From: Bryobacterales bacterium
GTDB lineage: Bacteria > Acidobacteriota > Terriglobia > Bryobacterales > Bryobacteraceae
NCBI GenBank assembly: GCA_016721425.1
Contig: JADKID010000001.1
Span: 8,670 to 72,669, forward strand
Length of the DNA: 64,000 nucleotides
Direction of reading: 5' to 3'
Under the pieces are notes generated by a model, which did no database searches, had not been told where the DNA came from, and worked only from the letters and a program-made list of their open reading frames with translations. Made by a program: the position numbers and the translations under genes. This document shows positions 9,795-18,205 of this stretch, in pieces. Every line of letters starts with the position of its first letter. Position 1 is the first letter of the stretch.

Positions 9795-10619
9795 TCACGA
9801 CTTCAGAAATGCCAGCAGGTCGGCGTTGAGTTGATCCTTGTGCGTCTCGGTCAGGCCATGCGGTGCGCCTGCGTAAACCTTCAAAGTCGAGTTCTTCACG
9901 AGCTTCGCCGAGGCCAGGCCCGCCGCCCCGATCGGTACAATCTGATCGTCGTCGCCGTGCACGATCAACGTCGGCACGTCGAACTTCTTCAGATCCTCCG
10001 TGAAGTCCGTCTCGGAGAATGCCTTGATGCAATCGAACGTGCCCTGATGCCCCGCCAGCATACCCTGCATCCAGAACCAGTCGATCATGCCCTGCGACAC
10101 CTTTGCGCCCGCCCGGTTGAATCCAAAGAACGGTCCGCTCGCGATGTCCCGGTAGAGCTGCGAACGGCCCGCCAGAGCGCCGGCACGGATATCGTCGAAA
10201 GCCTTCATCGGCAGGCCGCCCGGATTGGCCGCCGTCTTCAGCATCAGCGGCGGCACCGCGGCAATCAGCGCAGCCTTCGCCACCCGTTTCGTCCCGTGCC
10301 GCCCGATGTAGCGCGCCACTTCCCCGCCGCCGGCGGAGAAGCCCACCAGAGTCGCGCGTTGGAGATCGAGCGTCTCGATCAGGGTCGCCAGATCATCGGC
10401 ATACGTATCCATGTCGTTGCCGGTCCACGGCTGGCTCGAGCGCCCGTGGCCCCGGCGGTCATGCGCGATCGCGCGGTATCCGTGCGACGCCAGGAACACC
10501 ATCTGCGACTCCCAACTATCCGAATTCAGCGGCCAGCCGTGGCTGAACACCACAGGCTCTCCTGCGCCCCAGTCCTTGTAGTAAATCTGTGTGCCGTCTT
10601 TGGTTGTGATCGAACTCAT
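9795..10619 (-). CDS. Alpha/beta hydrolase, non-haem haloperoxidase/aryl esterase type
   Basis: The product is 274 aa, the usual length. The oxyanion region is VVFSHGWPLNSDSW. The nucleophile elbow is GFSAGGGE with Ser95. The acid is expected in HGDDDQIVP and the histidine in APHGL near the C-terminus. The HDRRGHGRSSQPW strand is typical of cofactor-free chloroperoxidase-like hydrolases. In this subfamily the nucleophile motif is commonly GFSTGGGE. There is no signal peptide, so it is cytoplasmic. It lies downstream of a cupin gene on the same strand, about 205 bases away, so co-transcription is possible but not shown. Substrate unknown. Confidence 0.9.
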   Translation of the reverse strand: MSSITTKDGTQIYYKDWGAGEPVVFSHGWPLNSDSWESQMVFLASHGYRAIAHDRRGHGRSSQPWTGNDMDTYADDLATLIETLDLQRATLVGFSAGGGEVARYIGRHGTKRVAKAALIAAVPPLMLKTAANPGGLPMKAFDDIRAGALAGRSQLYRDIASGPFFGFNRAGAKVSQGMIDWFWMQGMLAGHQGTFDCIKAFSETDFTEDLKKFDVPTLIVHGDDDQIVPIGAAGLASAKLVKNSTLKVYAGAPHGLTETHKDQLNADLLAFLKS

Positions 10620-10824
10620 CGTCTTGCCTCTCTTCTTCTATTCGTGTGTTGTCGCATGGATCGCACGCTGCACGCCGGGCCGGGAGCCGCGCCCGCGCCG
10701 CGACCGGCAGATCCGCTCCACCTTGCGACGCCAACTGCACCCAGCTTCGCCGGCATCAGTTTGGCGATTCTGGGCTTGAAGATCGTGGGATCGTCCCTGT
10801 CGGGCGCTGCGCCCAGTTGGTGTT

Positions 10825-11241
10825 TTACTTGACTACTTCGGCGGCTTCGGCGGCTTCGGCCTCAGCCTTGGTCTTGTGGACCGTCCCCACCGGGTGGTTC
10901 GGCGGTGAGTAGATCGTGTATAGTTTCAACTCCAGCGTCTTCGACGTGTTGGTCACGTTGTGGTACGTCCCCGCCGGAATCACCACCGCCTCTCCGTCGC
11001 CGACCGTATGTACTTCCTTCTCGTTCAGGACAAATTTCGCCTGCCCCTTTTCGATGCGGAAGAACTGGTCCACCCGCGGATGCACCTCGTCGCCAATGTC
11101 TTCGCCCGGCAGCAGGCACATCACAACAAGCTGCGAGTGCGGACCGGTGAACAGCACCTGTCGAAAATACGTATTCTCGATGGTCTGCTTTTCAATCGGC
11201 CCAACGTATCCTGTCATAGTCTCTGTCTCCTTCAGGTTCAT
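10825..11241 (-). CDS. Small cupin-domain protein
   Basis: The product is 138 aa. It is a single cupin barrel with DEVHPRVDQFFRIEKGQ (motif 1, His and Glu metal ligands) and VVIPAGTYHNVTN (motif 2, His). It ends in a low-complexity Ala/Glu tail (KTKAEAEAAEAAEVVK). An alternative start eight codons in (MTGYVGPIEKQ) is equally plausible. Such small cupins bind a metal and act as isomerases, dioxygenases or sugar-binding proteins; no specific substrate can be deduced. Confidence 0.85.
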   Translation of the reverse strand: MNLKETETMTGYVGPIEKQTIENTYFRQVLFTGPHSQLVVMCLLPGEDIGDEVHPRVDQFFRIEKGQAKFVLNEKEVHTVGDGEAVVIPAGTYHNVTNTSKTLELKLYTIYSPPNHPVGTVHKTKAEAEAAEAAEVVK

Positions 11242-11769
11242 AAACTAACTGCCAGCCTCTGTCTTGGCTCGGCGCCGTTTTGCGTCTCTCAATCGCTAAT
11301 GGCCGTGGAAGCGGTTGGATCATAGCGGCTCGCCCAGTCAGTACTACACCGACGTGTATGCAAGTCTCGGACCAGAGCGACTGTAAGGCCTGAACTGTCT
11401 CGCCGTCCTTGTCAGCGCACTGGGCTGCCGGCGCACGAACGGTTTCACGCTGCGAAGGGCTCCGGCCCCCATCATGCGGATGTGGCGGTGCGAACCCGCG
11501 AGCTCCAACGACCAGGGGCAGATTCCGAAAGCCCCGCCGCCAGTTCTCACGGACTCTCGCCCCGGCAGTCCTCGCCATAACCATATCCGGCCAAATGACC
11601 ATATTTCGTCGCGAGCCGGAGCCCACCGGATGGCGCTCACTTCCTGCATCCACAGGCACTGCTGGGTTGGCCGTGCAAATGCTCGTAACCATATCGTCAC
11701 GCATGGTCCTCCGCTCGTTCGCACCGCAGCAGGACCAGGCACGCCAGGCAACTCGCCGAAGGAAGATGG
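11242..11769. other. Gene-free stretch, no recognised content
   Basis: Roughly 530 bases between the cupin and the phosphotransferase. Long open frames here are extensions of antisense frames of neighbouring genes and have no recognisable product. The cupin and kinase are divergent, so promoters for both must lie here, but I see no convincing -35/-10 pair. Confidence 0.45.
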
Positions 11770-12774
11770 ATGCCAGGGGAATACACGGGACATTTGCGCA
11801 CGGACGATCCGCTCCACGGCTATCTTTCAAACCACGTTCTGCCGCACTTGGGCGTCACCGCCCAACACGTGGACTTCCGCGTCTTCTGCATGAAGGCCGC
11901 AAAAGTCTACCGCTACGAGGAAAGCCACAGCCGCAAGCAGGTAGTCGGCAAGTTCTTCGTGAACCGAAGCCACCACGGCTCGGTGGCGATGGACCGCATG
12001 CGCCAGGAGTTCGAGAACTTGCAGCTTCTCCGCGGCTACGGGCTGGTCGGTTACCCCCACCATGTGGTGCGGCCCCTGGGCACGAACGAGTCGTTGAACA
12101 GCATCCTGGTCGAGGAATACTGCGGAGGCGCGCCCCTCAGCGCCTTTGTCGATGCCGCCATCCATCAGGAGCAGCAGCCGCAGCTCCTCGCCAAGCTCAC
12201 TGCGCTGGCCTACTTTCTGGCGACCCTCCACAATCGCACCGCCAACGGCCACACCGTGGATTTCCACCAGGATTGCGCTTACCTCGATCAGTTAGTGAAG
12301 AACCTGCAAACCAAAAACATCATCGGATCGTGGGATGCCGCAGAGCTGCATTGGCTCCGGGACCTCTGGCGCGACAAGCCTCGAATGTGGGAGGACCGCC
12401 AGGTATACGTCCACGGCGACGCCACCCCCAGCAACTTTCTCTTCGGCGACGGCCTCAGCGTCATGGCCATCGATCTGGAACGGATGAGACGCGCCGATCG
12501 CGTCTTCGATCTCGGGCGCATCGCGGGAGAGTTGCAGCACCTCTACATGCAGGCCACCGGAAACAAATACGCCGCCCAGCCATTCATCCGCCACTTCCTC
12601 TGGGAATACGCCTGCCACTTTCCGGACCGCGATCGGGCCTTCCAATCCATCACCGGCAGATTGCCCTTCCAGATGGGCCTCACGCTCTTGCGCATCGCCC
12701 GCAACTCCTGGGTGCACGAGCCGCATCGCCACCGGCTCATCGAAGAAGCCAAGAACATCCTGCGGGCCTCGTAA
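11770..12774 (+). CDS. Aminoglycoside/choline-kinase-like phosphotransferase
   Basis: The product is 334 aa. The C-lobe carries the kinase signature VYVHGDATPSNFLF (catalytic Asp, metal-binding Asn) and VMAIDLERMRRADRVFDLG (DFG-like Asp). The N-lobe shows a basic strand (KQVVGKFFVN) and VEEYCGGAPLSAF as a hinge-like region. This is the APH fold, which phosphorylates small molecules such as choline, aminoglycosides or sugars. The gene overlaps the following HAD-hydrolase gene (TAATG), which suggests translational coupling. A kinase and a phosphatase in one unit might cycle a sugar or nucleotide-linked metabolite; the substrate is unknown. Confidence 0.85.
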   Translation: MPGEYTGHLRTDDPLHGYLSNHVLPHLGVTAQHVDFRVFCMKAAKVYRYEESHSRKQVVGKFFVNRSHHGSVAMDRMRQEFENLQLLRGYGLVGYPHHVVRPLGTNESLNSILVEEYCGGAPLSAFVDAAIHQEQQPQLLAKLTALAYFLATLHNRTANGHTVDFHQDCAYLDQLVKNLQTKNIIGSWDAAELHWLRDLWRDKPRMWEDRQVYVHGDATPSNFLFGDGLSVMAIDLERMRRADRVFDLGRIAGELQHLYMQATGNKYAAQPFIRHFLWEYACHFPDRDRAFQSITGRLPFQMGLTLLRIARNSWVHEPHRHRLIEEAKNILRAS

Positions 12775-13517
12775 TGGACCTCCGAGCCCTGATCTTCGAC
12801 ATCAACGGGACCCTGATCGACATCGAAACCGATGAGCGCATGGAGCAGGCCTACCGCGCCATCGGGCACTTCCTCACCTACCAGGGCGTCACGCTCCATC
12901 GCTGGGAACTCTACACGCTGTACTTCCAGATCATGAAGGAGCAGTTCGCGCGCAGTGCGGAGCTCTTTCCGGAGTTTGACGTGGTGGCCATCTGGCGCGA
13001 GGTCCTGGAGCGCTACGCCACGGAGTTCACGGCCTCGCTGCCTCTCGCCAGGCTACAGCAGTTGCCCTTGTTCCTCGCCGAATTGCAGCGCGGCATCTCG
13101 CGCAAACGGCTCTCCCTCTTTCCGCAGGTGCTGGAAGTGCTGAGCCGGATGAAGGAACAGTTCCGGCTCGCCGTTGTTTCCGACGCCCAGAGTGCCTACG
13201 CCCTCCCTGAACTCAGGGCGGTCGGCCTGCACGAGTACTTCAACCCGGTCATCATCTCCGGCGACTATGGATTCCGCAAGCCGGACTCCCGCCTCTTCCA
13301 GAAGGCTCTGGACGAATTGCAGCTTCGTCCCGATCAGGCGATCTACATCGGAAACGACGTCTACCGCGACATCTTCGGGGCCCGCCAACTGGGGATCAAG
13401 ACCGTCCTGTTCCATCACACCCAGGACCTCACCCGTCTCAACGATCCCCAACCCGACTACATCATTCGTGAATTTGCCGAGTTGCCGCGGGCCGTCGATT
13501 TTTTTCTGGCCCTCTGA
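12774..13517 (+). CDS. HAD-superfamily hydrolase with DxN in motif I
   Basis: The product is 247 aa. Motif I is LIFDINGTLID (Asp9 nucleophile), motif II VVSDAQS, motif III GFRKPDSRLF with Lys, and motif IV YIGNDVYRDIFGA. A helical cap lies between motifs I and II. The second aspartate of the canonical DxDGT is Asn11 here. That residue normally acts as general acid/base, so activity may differ from ordinary phosphatases (slow phosphatase, phosphomutase-like or binding role). The start ATG overlaps the stop of the upstream phosphotransferase, so the two are almost certainly co-translated. Confidence 0.9.
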   Translation: MDLRALIFDINGTLIDIETDERMEQAYRAIGHFLTYQGVTLHRWELYTLYFQIMKEQFARSAELFPEFDVVAIWREVLERYATEFTASLPLARLQQLPLFLAELQRGISRKRLSLFPQVLEVLSRMKEQFRLAVVSDAQSAYALPELRAVGLHEYFNPVIISGDYGFRKPDSRLFQKALDELQLRPDQAIYIGNDVYRDIFGARQLGIKTVLFHHTQDLTRLNDPQPDYIIREFAELPRAVDFFLAL

Positions 13518-13609
13518 CCAGTCGGGACTGCACGTTGGAGGCATACCCCGGCGGAAAGTGCCGGCAGCGGACAGATAATCCGCGTGAGCCTGCTCAACAT
13601 AGGTAACGG

Positions 13610-14689
13610 CTATGGTCTGCCCACTGGCCCCACCTGCTCCGCGTAGTACCCCGGCCGGTGCCGCACCTTCCACCCCGGCGTCGAGATCGTGACCTCGATC
13701 TTTCGGAACCCCGGTGCACCGTCCGCAGGTGGCTCGTACGTGAGCTGGCATTGCTGCCGCAAGCCGGCAACGATCTCTTTGGCAATCGGGAGAATCGTGT
13801 CCTCGTTGACCTCGTAGAATCTGCCTCCAGTCACCTGTGTCACTTGCCGAAGGTTCTTCTGCCCGAGTGCAATCCACTGTCTGCTAGCTGGGATGAATTC
13901 ATCTGGATACCGTGTAATGGCGTACTTGGCCCACTTGGCTCGAAAGGCGGCACTGGAATAGTCATCCATCGGAGGGTATACGGCATAGATGGGAATCCCC
14001 AGTTCCTTCGAACGGCGGAGGACGCTGCCCGGTAGCCCGCGTTGATCGAGGTCAATTCCTCTGCCGAATGCGATCACTGCCCGGCGTACTCGCGGATCTT
14101 GGTCGAGATTTCGAAGCGCCAATTGTACCCCTGCCCATGTGTAGCCGAATGCGCCAATGGTCTTTCCGCGATAGTCCCAAACAGCCGTAATGTCTGACAA
14201 GGTCTGCAGAAAGTCAAGGCAGCCTTTACGCCCTTCAGCGAGCCTGGAATTCCGGACGGCGGGATACTTAGGACCATCCTCAGGCGGATCCGAAACGTCC
14301 TGCCGATCACGCCAGTGGCCTGAAGCATTTACCGCGACGCATCCATCATCATCCCGCAGTGTCTCACCTGCTAGCGCAACGGCGCTCTGGGTTGTGTATT
14401 GAATGGTGAAGTCATTCCTGAAGTCCAGATCCAGGACAATCGCCAAGGCGACCGGTTCGTTCGCGGTAGCCTGCACGCCCCGAATCGGGATCACTCGTCC
14501 CCGCTCTCGCACGCTCAGCGTCTCCTTCGCCGGGCAGGCCCGTTCAAAGCCTTGTTGATCAAATGCGACGAAGGGCACCACCACTTCCTTCGTCCCCGCC
14601 CGGAGCGTGATCTCCTGGGCCGGCGACGGCGCCACCCCGGCCAAGGCCAACGCGAATAGTGTCAAATACCCAACCAACCGATTACTCAT
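13610..14689 (-). CDS. Exported VWFA-related protein (acidobacterial type)
   Basis: The product is 359 aa. An N-terminal signal peptide (LFALALAGVAPSPAQE) is followed by RAGTKEVVVPFVAFDQQG, the short beta region common before the VWA domain in this family. The VWA-like core has LAIVLDLDFRND in place of a perfect MIDAS DxSxS, and VRRAVIAFGRGIDLDQRG. The end (YEPPADGAPGFRKIEVTIS, RHRPGYYAE) is typical of the VWFA-related acidobacterial domain. These proteins are secreted and numerous in Acidobacteria; their role is unknown, and metal-dependent adhesion is assumed. No operon partner is evident. Confidence 0.85.
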   Translation of the reverse strand: MSNRLVGYLTLFALALAGVAPSPAQEITLRAGTKEVVVPFVAFDQQGFERACPAKETLSVRERGRVIPIRGVQATANEPVALAIVLDLDFRNDFTIQYTTQSAVALAGETLRDDDGCVAVNASGHWRDRQDVSDPPEDGPKYPAVRNSRLAEGRKGCLDFLQTLSDITAVWDYRGKTIGAFGYTWAGVQLALRNLDQDPRVRRAVIAFGRGIDLDQRGLPGSVLRRSKELGIPIYAVYPPMDDYSSAAFRAKWAKYAITRYPDEFIPASRQWIALGQKNLRQVTQVTGGRFYEVNEDTILPIAKEIVAGLRQQCQLTYEPPADGAPGFRKIEVTISTPGWKVRHRPGYYAEQVGPVGRP

Positions 14690-14798
14690 GGGGCGTGCTG
14701 CGGCGCCTCCGCCGGAAGTGACTGCTGCTCTTGGTCTCCGTGGTCACATTACATCACGATCCGGAGACGCACTGCCTCTCCTCGATCAGAGTGAGGCA

Positions 14799-16157
14799 TC
14801 ACGACGAGCGCGGCGCATCCGTGGTGTCCAATCGCGCTTTGACCACTTCTGGCGATCTTCGGTTCAGGCTGTTCGCTGAGTGTCTCCGGATCGTGCGCGC
14901 CAAATAAGTTGCAGTGAATGAAACCGTCCAGCCCAGAAGGACCCATGCGGGCTTCATACCGGAATATGCAGGATACCCCGTCCACCAGGTCGGGATACAT
15001 GTGGTGATGCAGCCTGCAATCCAAGCCAGCACTGATAAGTGCTGATCCCGAGAGTCCAATGCAAACCCTGGAGCGCGAGTCACGGCGAAGGCACCGCAGA
15101 GTACACCAGCAAGAGGAGCGAATGGGATGGCCGCGTATTGCCATGCGTAGTTCCGCCAATCGATAGCGTGCATACCGAAGCTGGCAGCCAGCAGAATCGC
15201 GGTGATGACTGCGCCGGCCCCTAGACTGCGTTCCCTACAGAGGCTTCCCACGCTCAGGCTGGCCGCGTACCTCGCAGCCGTAAGAAGTGTGAATGTCAGC
15301 AAAAGTACCTTCACCCAACCGAGTTGATGAGTTCTGGCGTAGGCGTACATGATGTATTCCGGGATCTTGCTGTACCTCATGTCTACCCCGGCGGCGCCAG
15401 CCATCGTCAAAACCGCTGCAAACGCCGCGAATGCCAGTGGGATGGCAATGCCTACAATCATCACCTTCGTCAAGGCACGGCGATTAGAGCCATAGCCATG
15501 AACAAATTGGCCGGCAAGAAGCACGGGCGGCACAGCCCAGAACAGTAAGGGCGATTCAAGCGGTAGCATAGGCGCGGGGACCTCGTAGTTGATCCAGGCA
15601 ACCGTATTTGGGACGTATTTTGCACTGGAAACCGCCAACCCCAGGACGACTGCAAATGAGACCTTTGCCACAAACACCGACGATCGAGCCAACTGAGGCA
15701 GTGGCGCGCCGGCGGCCGGAGCAATCAGGGCGAACCACACTACGGCGATCAGAATGTTCCGTGCAATGCCCGGACCCGGCTGAGAGGAATCGCGATAGAA
15801 AAAGGCAAGCTCCATGCAAAGCATCGCGAAAAAACTGACATACGCGAACCACGCAATTGCCCAAACCGGCACGATGAATCTCTGAAAAACCCACGCCGCC
15901 TTGTCTCCGACACACCACTTGACGACGTGCTCGAAACTGCTGCCATTCAGATTCCCCAGACGCACGGGGATGTAGAAGACGCCTACGCAGAGGAAGAAGA
16001 CATACAGGAGAAGCGTAAGCGACAATCGTACCGGGTGCGCGGCCAGGTTGTAGTCCATGCCAACATACTCGAGCAGGCCGGCATTTACAACAAGCCCGGC
16101 ATACAGCATCGCCACGGGCCATACGCCGTGTGGCTGAACAAGCGAGCATCGGGGCAT
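14799..16157 (-). CDS. Polytopic membrane protein, possible APC/NCS1-type permease
   Basis: The product is 452 aa with about 11-12 hydrophobic segments, for example LLLYVFFLCVGVFYI, VPVWAIAWFAYVSFFAMLC, ILIAVVWFALIAPAAG, and a last one near the C-terminus. The first segment, WPVAMLYAGLVVNAGL, and overall topology resemble cytosine/purine permease-like proteins. I see no diagnostic substrate motif, so the transporter label is tentative. The tail is charged and cytoplasmic. It is transcribed away from the gene-free 16.2-18.1 kb stretch. Confidence 0.6.
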   Translation of the reverse strand: MPRCSLVQPHGVWPVAMLYAGLVVNAGLLEYVGMDYNLAAHPVRLSLTLLLYVFFLCVGVFYIPVRLGNLNGSSFEHVVKWCVGDKAAWVFQRFIVPVWAIAWFAYVSFFAMLCMELAFFYRDSSQPGPGIARNILIAVVWFALIAPAAGAPLPQLARSSVFVAKVSFAVVLGLAVSSAKYVPNTVAWINYEVPAPMLPLESPLLFWAVPPVLLAGQFVHGYGSNRRALTKVMIVGIAIPLAFAAFAAVLTMAGAAGVDMRYSKIPEYIMYAYARTHQLGWVKVLLLTFTLLTAARYAASLSVGSLCRERSLGAGAVITAILLAASFGMHAIDWRNYAWQYAAIPFAPLAGVLCGAFAVTRAPGFALDSRDQHLSVLAWIAGCITTCIPTWWTGYPAYSGMKPAWVLLGWTVSFTATYLARTIRRHSANSLNRRSPEVVKARLDTTDAPRSS

Positions 16158-17879
16158 GATCGATTAGACTCCACGGTTGAACGCGCTGTTCCACCGCTAT
16201 TCCGAAACTTCTCAGTGGGGCTTGGAAAGCAGCATTCCCGGAAAGAACTTGGCCGCGCCGCCAATGCCTTTCGGAGCGGCGGTGTGGCGCCGCGCGGGGC
16301 CCCGATAGAGGAGGTTCTTGGTCGCGTAATGGCGCCCACCCAAACGCCGAGGGCCCAGTTTGGTATGCCAACGCACACTGCTGTGTGAACCCCCGGGGCA
16401 AGGCGACTTTGGGCGCGGCCGCGACCTCCTGACGTTTGAAGCGGAGTGTTGGTGAGTTCCGGGGGGCGACGGCCGGCAGAGCCAACCGGGCGCCACGGCC
16501 CATTCCCTACGAACCCGCGGACCAAATAGCGCGGACAGCGACCGTTTCTTCGGCGCAATGCGTGACAGGAGAAAGCAACCGCGTGTGGGTGGACGAAGCC
16601 CCCCTTAAGAGAGCGCCGAAGCGCCCCCGGCCGGAGAGCCGGGATTGAGGTTATCCGTACCAACCGCTTTTCGGTCGGAGCTTCAGTTCCTATTTGGGAG
16701 AACGGAGCCGAAGGGCCCCCGAGCACCTGTTCTCACGGGACCCAGGCTGGTGGGAGGCCCCGAAACTGAGCCCCGAGTCCGACCAACTGAGACCTGCGCG
16801 GCCGGAAAGACCGATCACCCGCTTGAAGGTCACGCCAAGGGGGCCCCTGAATCTTTGTTTCGAATTGCCCGCGATGAAGTGACCCGCCGCCGGCGGGACG
16901 ACGCGCCACAGGCCCACGGGGCGCCCCTTCGGACGGGGGCCCTGAGTGGATTCTTCAAGGGCATCCACGAGTTGAACCGACTCGCCTTAGGTCGTGAGGA
17001 CCCCGTTTCGTTGGAAGCCAACCCCATTGGTGATTCGGAGAATCTGTCTCGAAAAGAGCCAACGGCATGAGCACGGGAGCTTATGCTGGAGAATGAGGCG
17101 TAGCAGTTCAGAGACAAGGCTAAGCCAAAGTGTCGAAGTACATTCGAGCGTTGGAGCCCCCAATCTGGCTTGGAAACAGCGTTACAACCCCGGAACCCCA
17201 CCCTTTCTAGCAGCGCAGTTTTCCTACGATGTCTGTGCCTTCCCTGGTCTTTGTGACGGAGCAACCAACAAAAGGACCGAGACACGTGATACGAGCCGCT
17301 GATGGAAGTGAAGCGCCAAACGTTCAGCAGACGATAGCCGTCACCAGCGGCAAGAAGTACAGGCTCAGGAGTCACCAACCGAAAGAACAAGCGAAAAAGC
17401 ACAGAGTGTGGGTAGAATTGGGCGTGGCTCTCGAAAAGCAGCGTTCCCGAAGACAACTCATGCCGAGCCGCCAGCGCATATCCGAGCGGCGGCCGCATGT
17501 TGACGGCTTACCGCAAGGCAGCCTCTCCGCCCTTCAACGAGACCAGCTGCCACCGAATGACGCGGCCGACCAGCAGGCCAGAGGCAGTGAATTCGAGGAA
17601 TGGGGCACCGTCAATTATGGCTTGTTCGAATGACCCACATGGACCGGAAATTATCCCGGGCCGCTGCTGGACCTTCCGCCCCGGCTTCGGCCCACCGATT
17701 CTGGATCAAGTCGGTGTTCAAGACGCTGGCCGCGGCGAAGATGCGTGTCATTGCGAGCACAAGGACGCGGTTCCGTGGCACGTCCGGCACCGCAACCAGT
17801 ACTTTCGTCACGGATAGCGCCGGACCTCTAAGCGATAATCCGCATATCGGAGCGCCAACCGGACCGCCGATAGCTAGTC
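16158..17879. other. Long gene-free, degenerate stretch
   Basis: About 1.7 kb with no recognisable protein on either strand. Short open frames occur, but none has a coherent start or a known domain. Some segments look like diverged copies of each other. The part around 16210-16275 (GGAAAGCAGCATTCCCGG, then a GCGGCGG-rich tail) resembles 17425-17495 (GAAAAGCAGCGTTCCCGAAG, then a GCGGCGG tail). A shorter match lies near 17160-17190. It looks like decayed repetitive or mobile DNA. It ends close to copy II of the hairpin repeat, which elsewhere borders RHS debris. Confidence 0.4.
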
Positions 17880-17987
17880 ATGACGAGCTACCTGAAACTC
17901 ATGGTTCTACTGACCGCGATCTTCTGCCTGGTGCAGTCCATTCGGAGCCTCCGATCGGATGTCGCCGGCCCACCCAGCAAACGCTAG
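17880..17987 (+). CDS. Possible 35-aa membrane peptide
   Basis: A small frame encodes MTSYLKLMVLLTAIFCLVQS followed by a basic tail ending PPSKR. It would be a single-membrane-span peptide. There is no strong ribosome-binding sequence (CGCCGATAGCTAGTC precedes the start) and no family match that I know. It may be chance. Confidence 0.2.
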   Translation: MTSYLKLMVLLTAIFCLVQSIRSLRSDVAGPPSKR

Positions 17988-18097
17988 GCCCCGGTGTCCG
18001 CATCGGAAGCCGTCGGAGCGTCGAAAATCGCTCTGCTGCCCAACTTTGCCACAGTTGCCAGCCTCAAGTTCCAAATCAAAGTTCATCTGCATTAATC

Positions 18098-18200
18098 GGC
18101 GTCCCCTCTCGCCAGGCTGCTGGCCGGGAATCACTTTCGCCCAGTGCGGACCAAACCCGCAATATGCTGAAAAAAAGCCACTTATCAGCCGACCAACAAC
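18098..18200 (+). repeat. Dispersed hairpin repeat, copy II (one unit)
   Basis: Starts with CTCTCGCCAGGCTGCTGGCC and GGGAATCACTTTCGCCCAGT, then the perfect hairpin TGCGG-ACCAAAC-CCGCA (18145-18161), then ATATGCTGAAAAAAAGCCAC. Its left half matches unit a and its right half unit b of the two-unit copies at 3522-3725 and 55955-56155, as if recombination had collapsed the two units. It ends just after the stop of the GH36-like gene. Confidence 0.8.
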
Positions 18201-18205
18201 AATCC

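Noticed and set aside
10830..10865. Ala/Glu-coding triplet repeats at the cupin 3' end as a tandem-repeat element
   Set aside because: Only a few imperfect GCTTCGGCG-type units inside a coding tail; simple codon repetition explains them.
11470..11520. T-arm-like stem-loop (GCGG-N7-CCGC) in the gene-free stretch, with a minus-strand translation reading VVGARGFAPPHPH, like those often seen next to tRNA genes
   Set aside because: No acceptor stem, anticodon arm or full cloverleaf could be built around it, so I do not call a tRNA or a tRNA remnant.
11409..13517. Plus-strand frame of about 700 codons across the phosphotransferase and HAD genes
   Set aside because: Only its last part, which is the HAD frame itself, is real; the first part is out of frame with the well-supported kinase.
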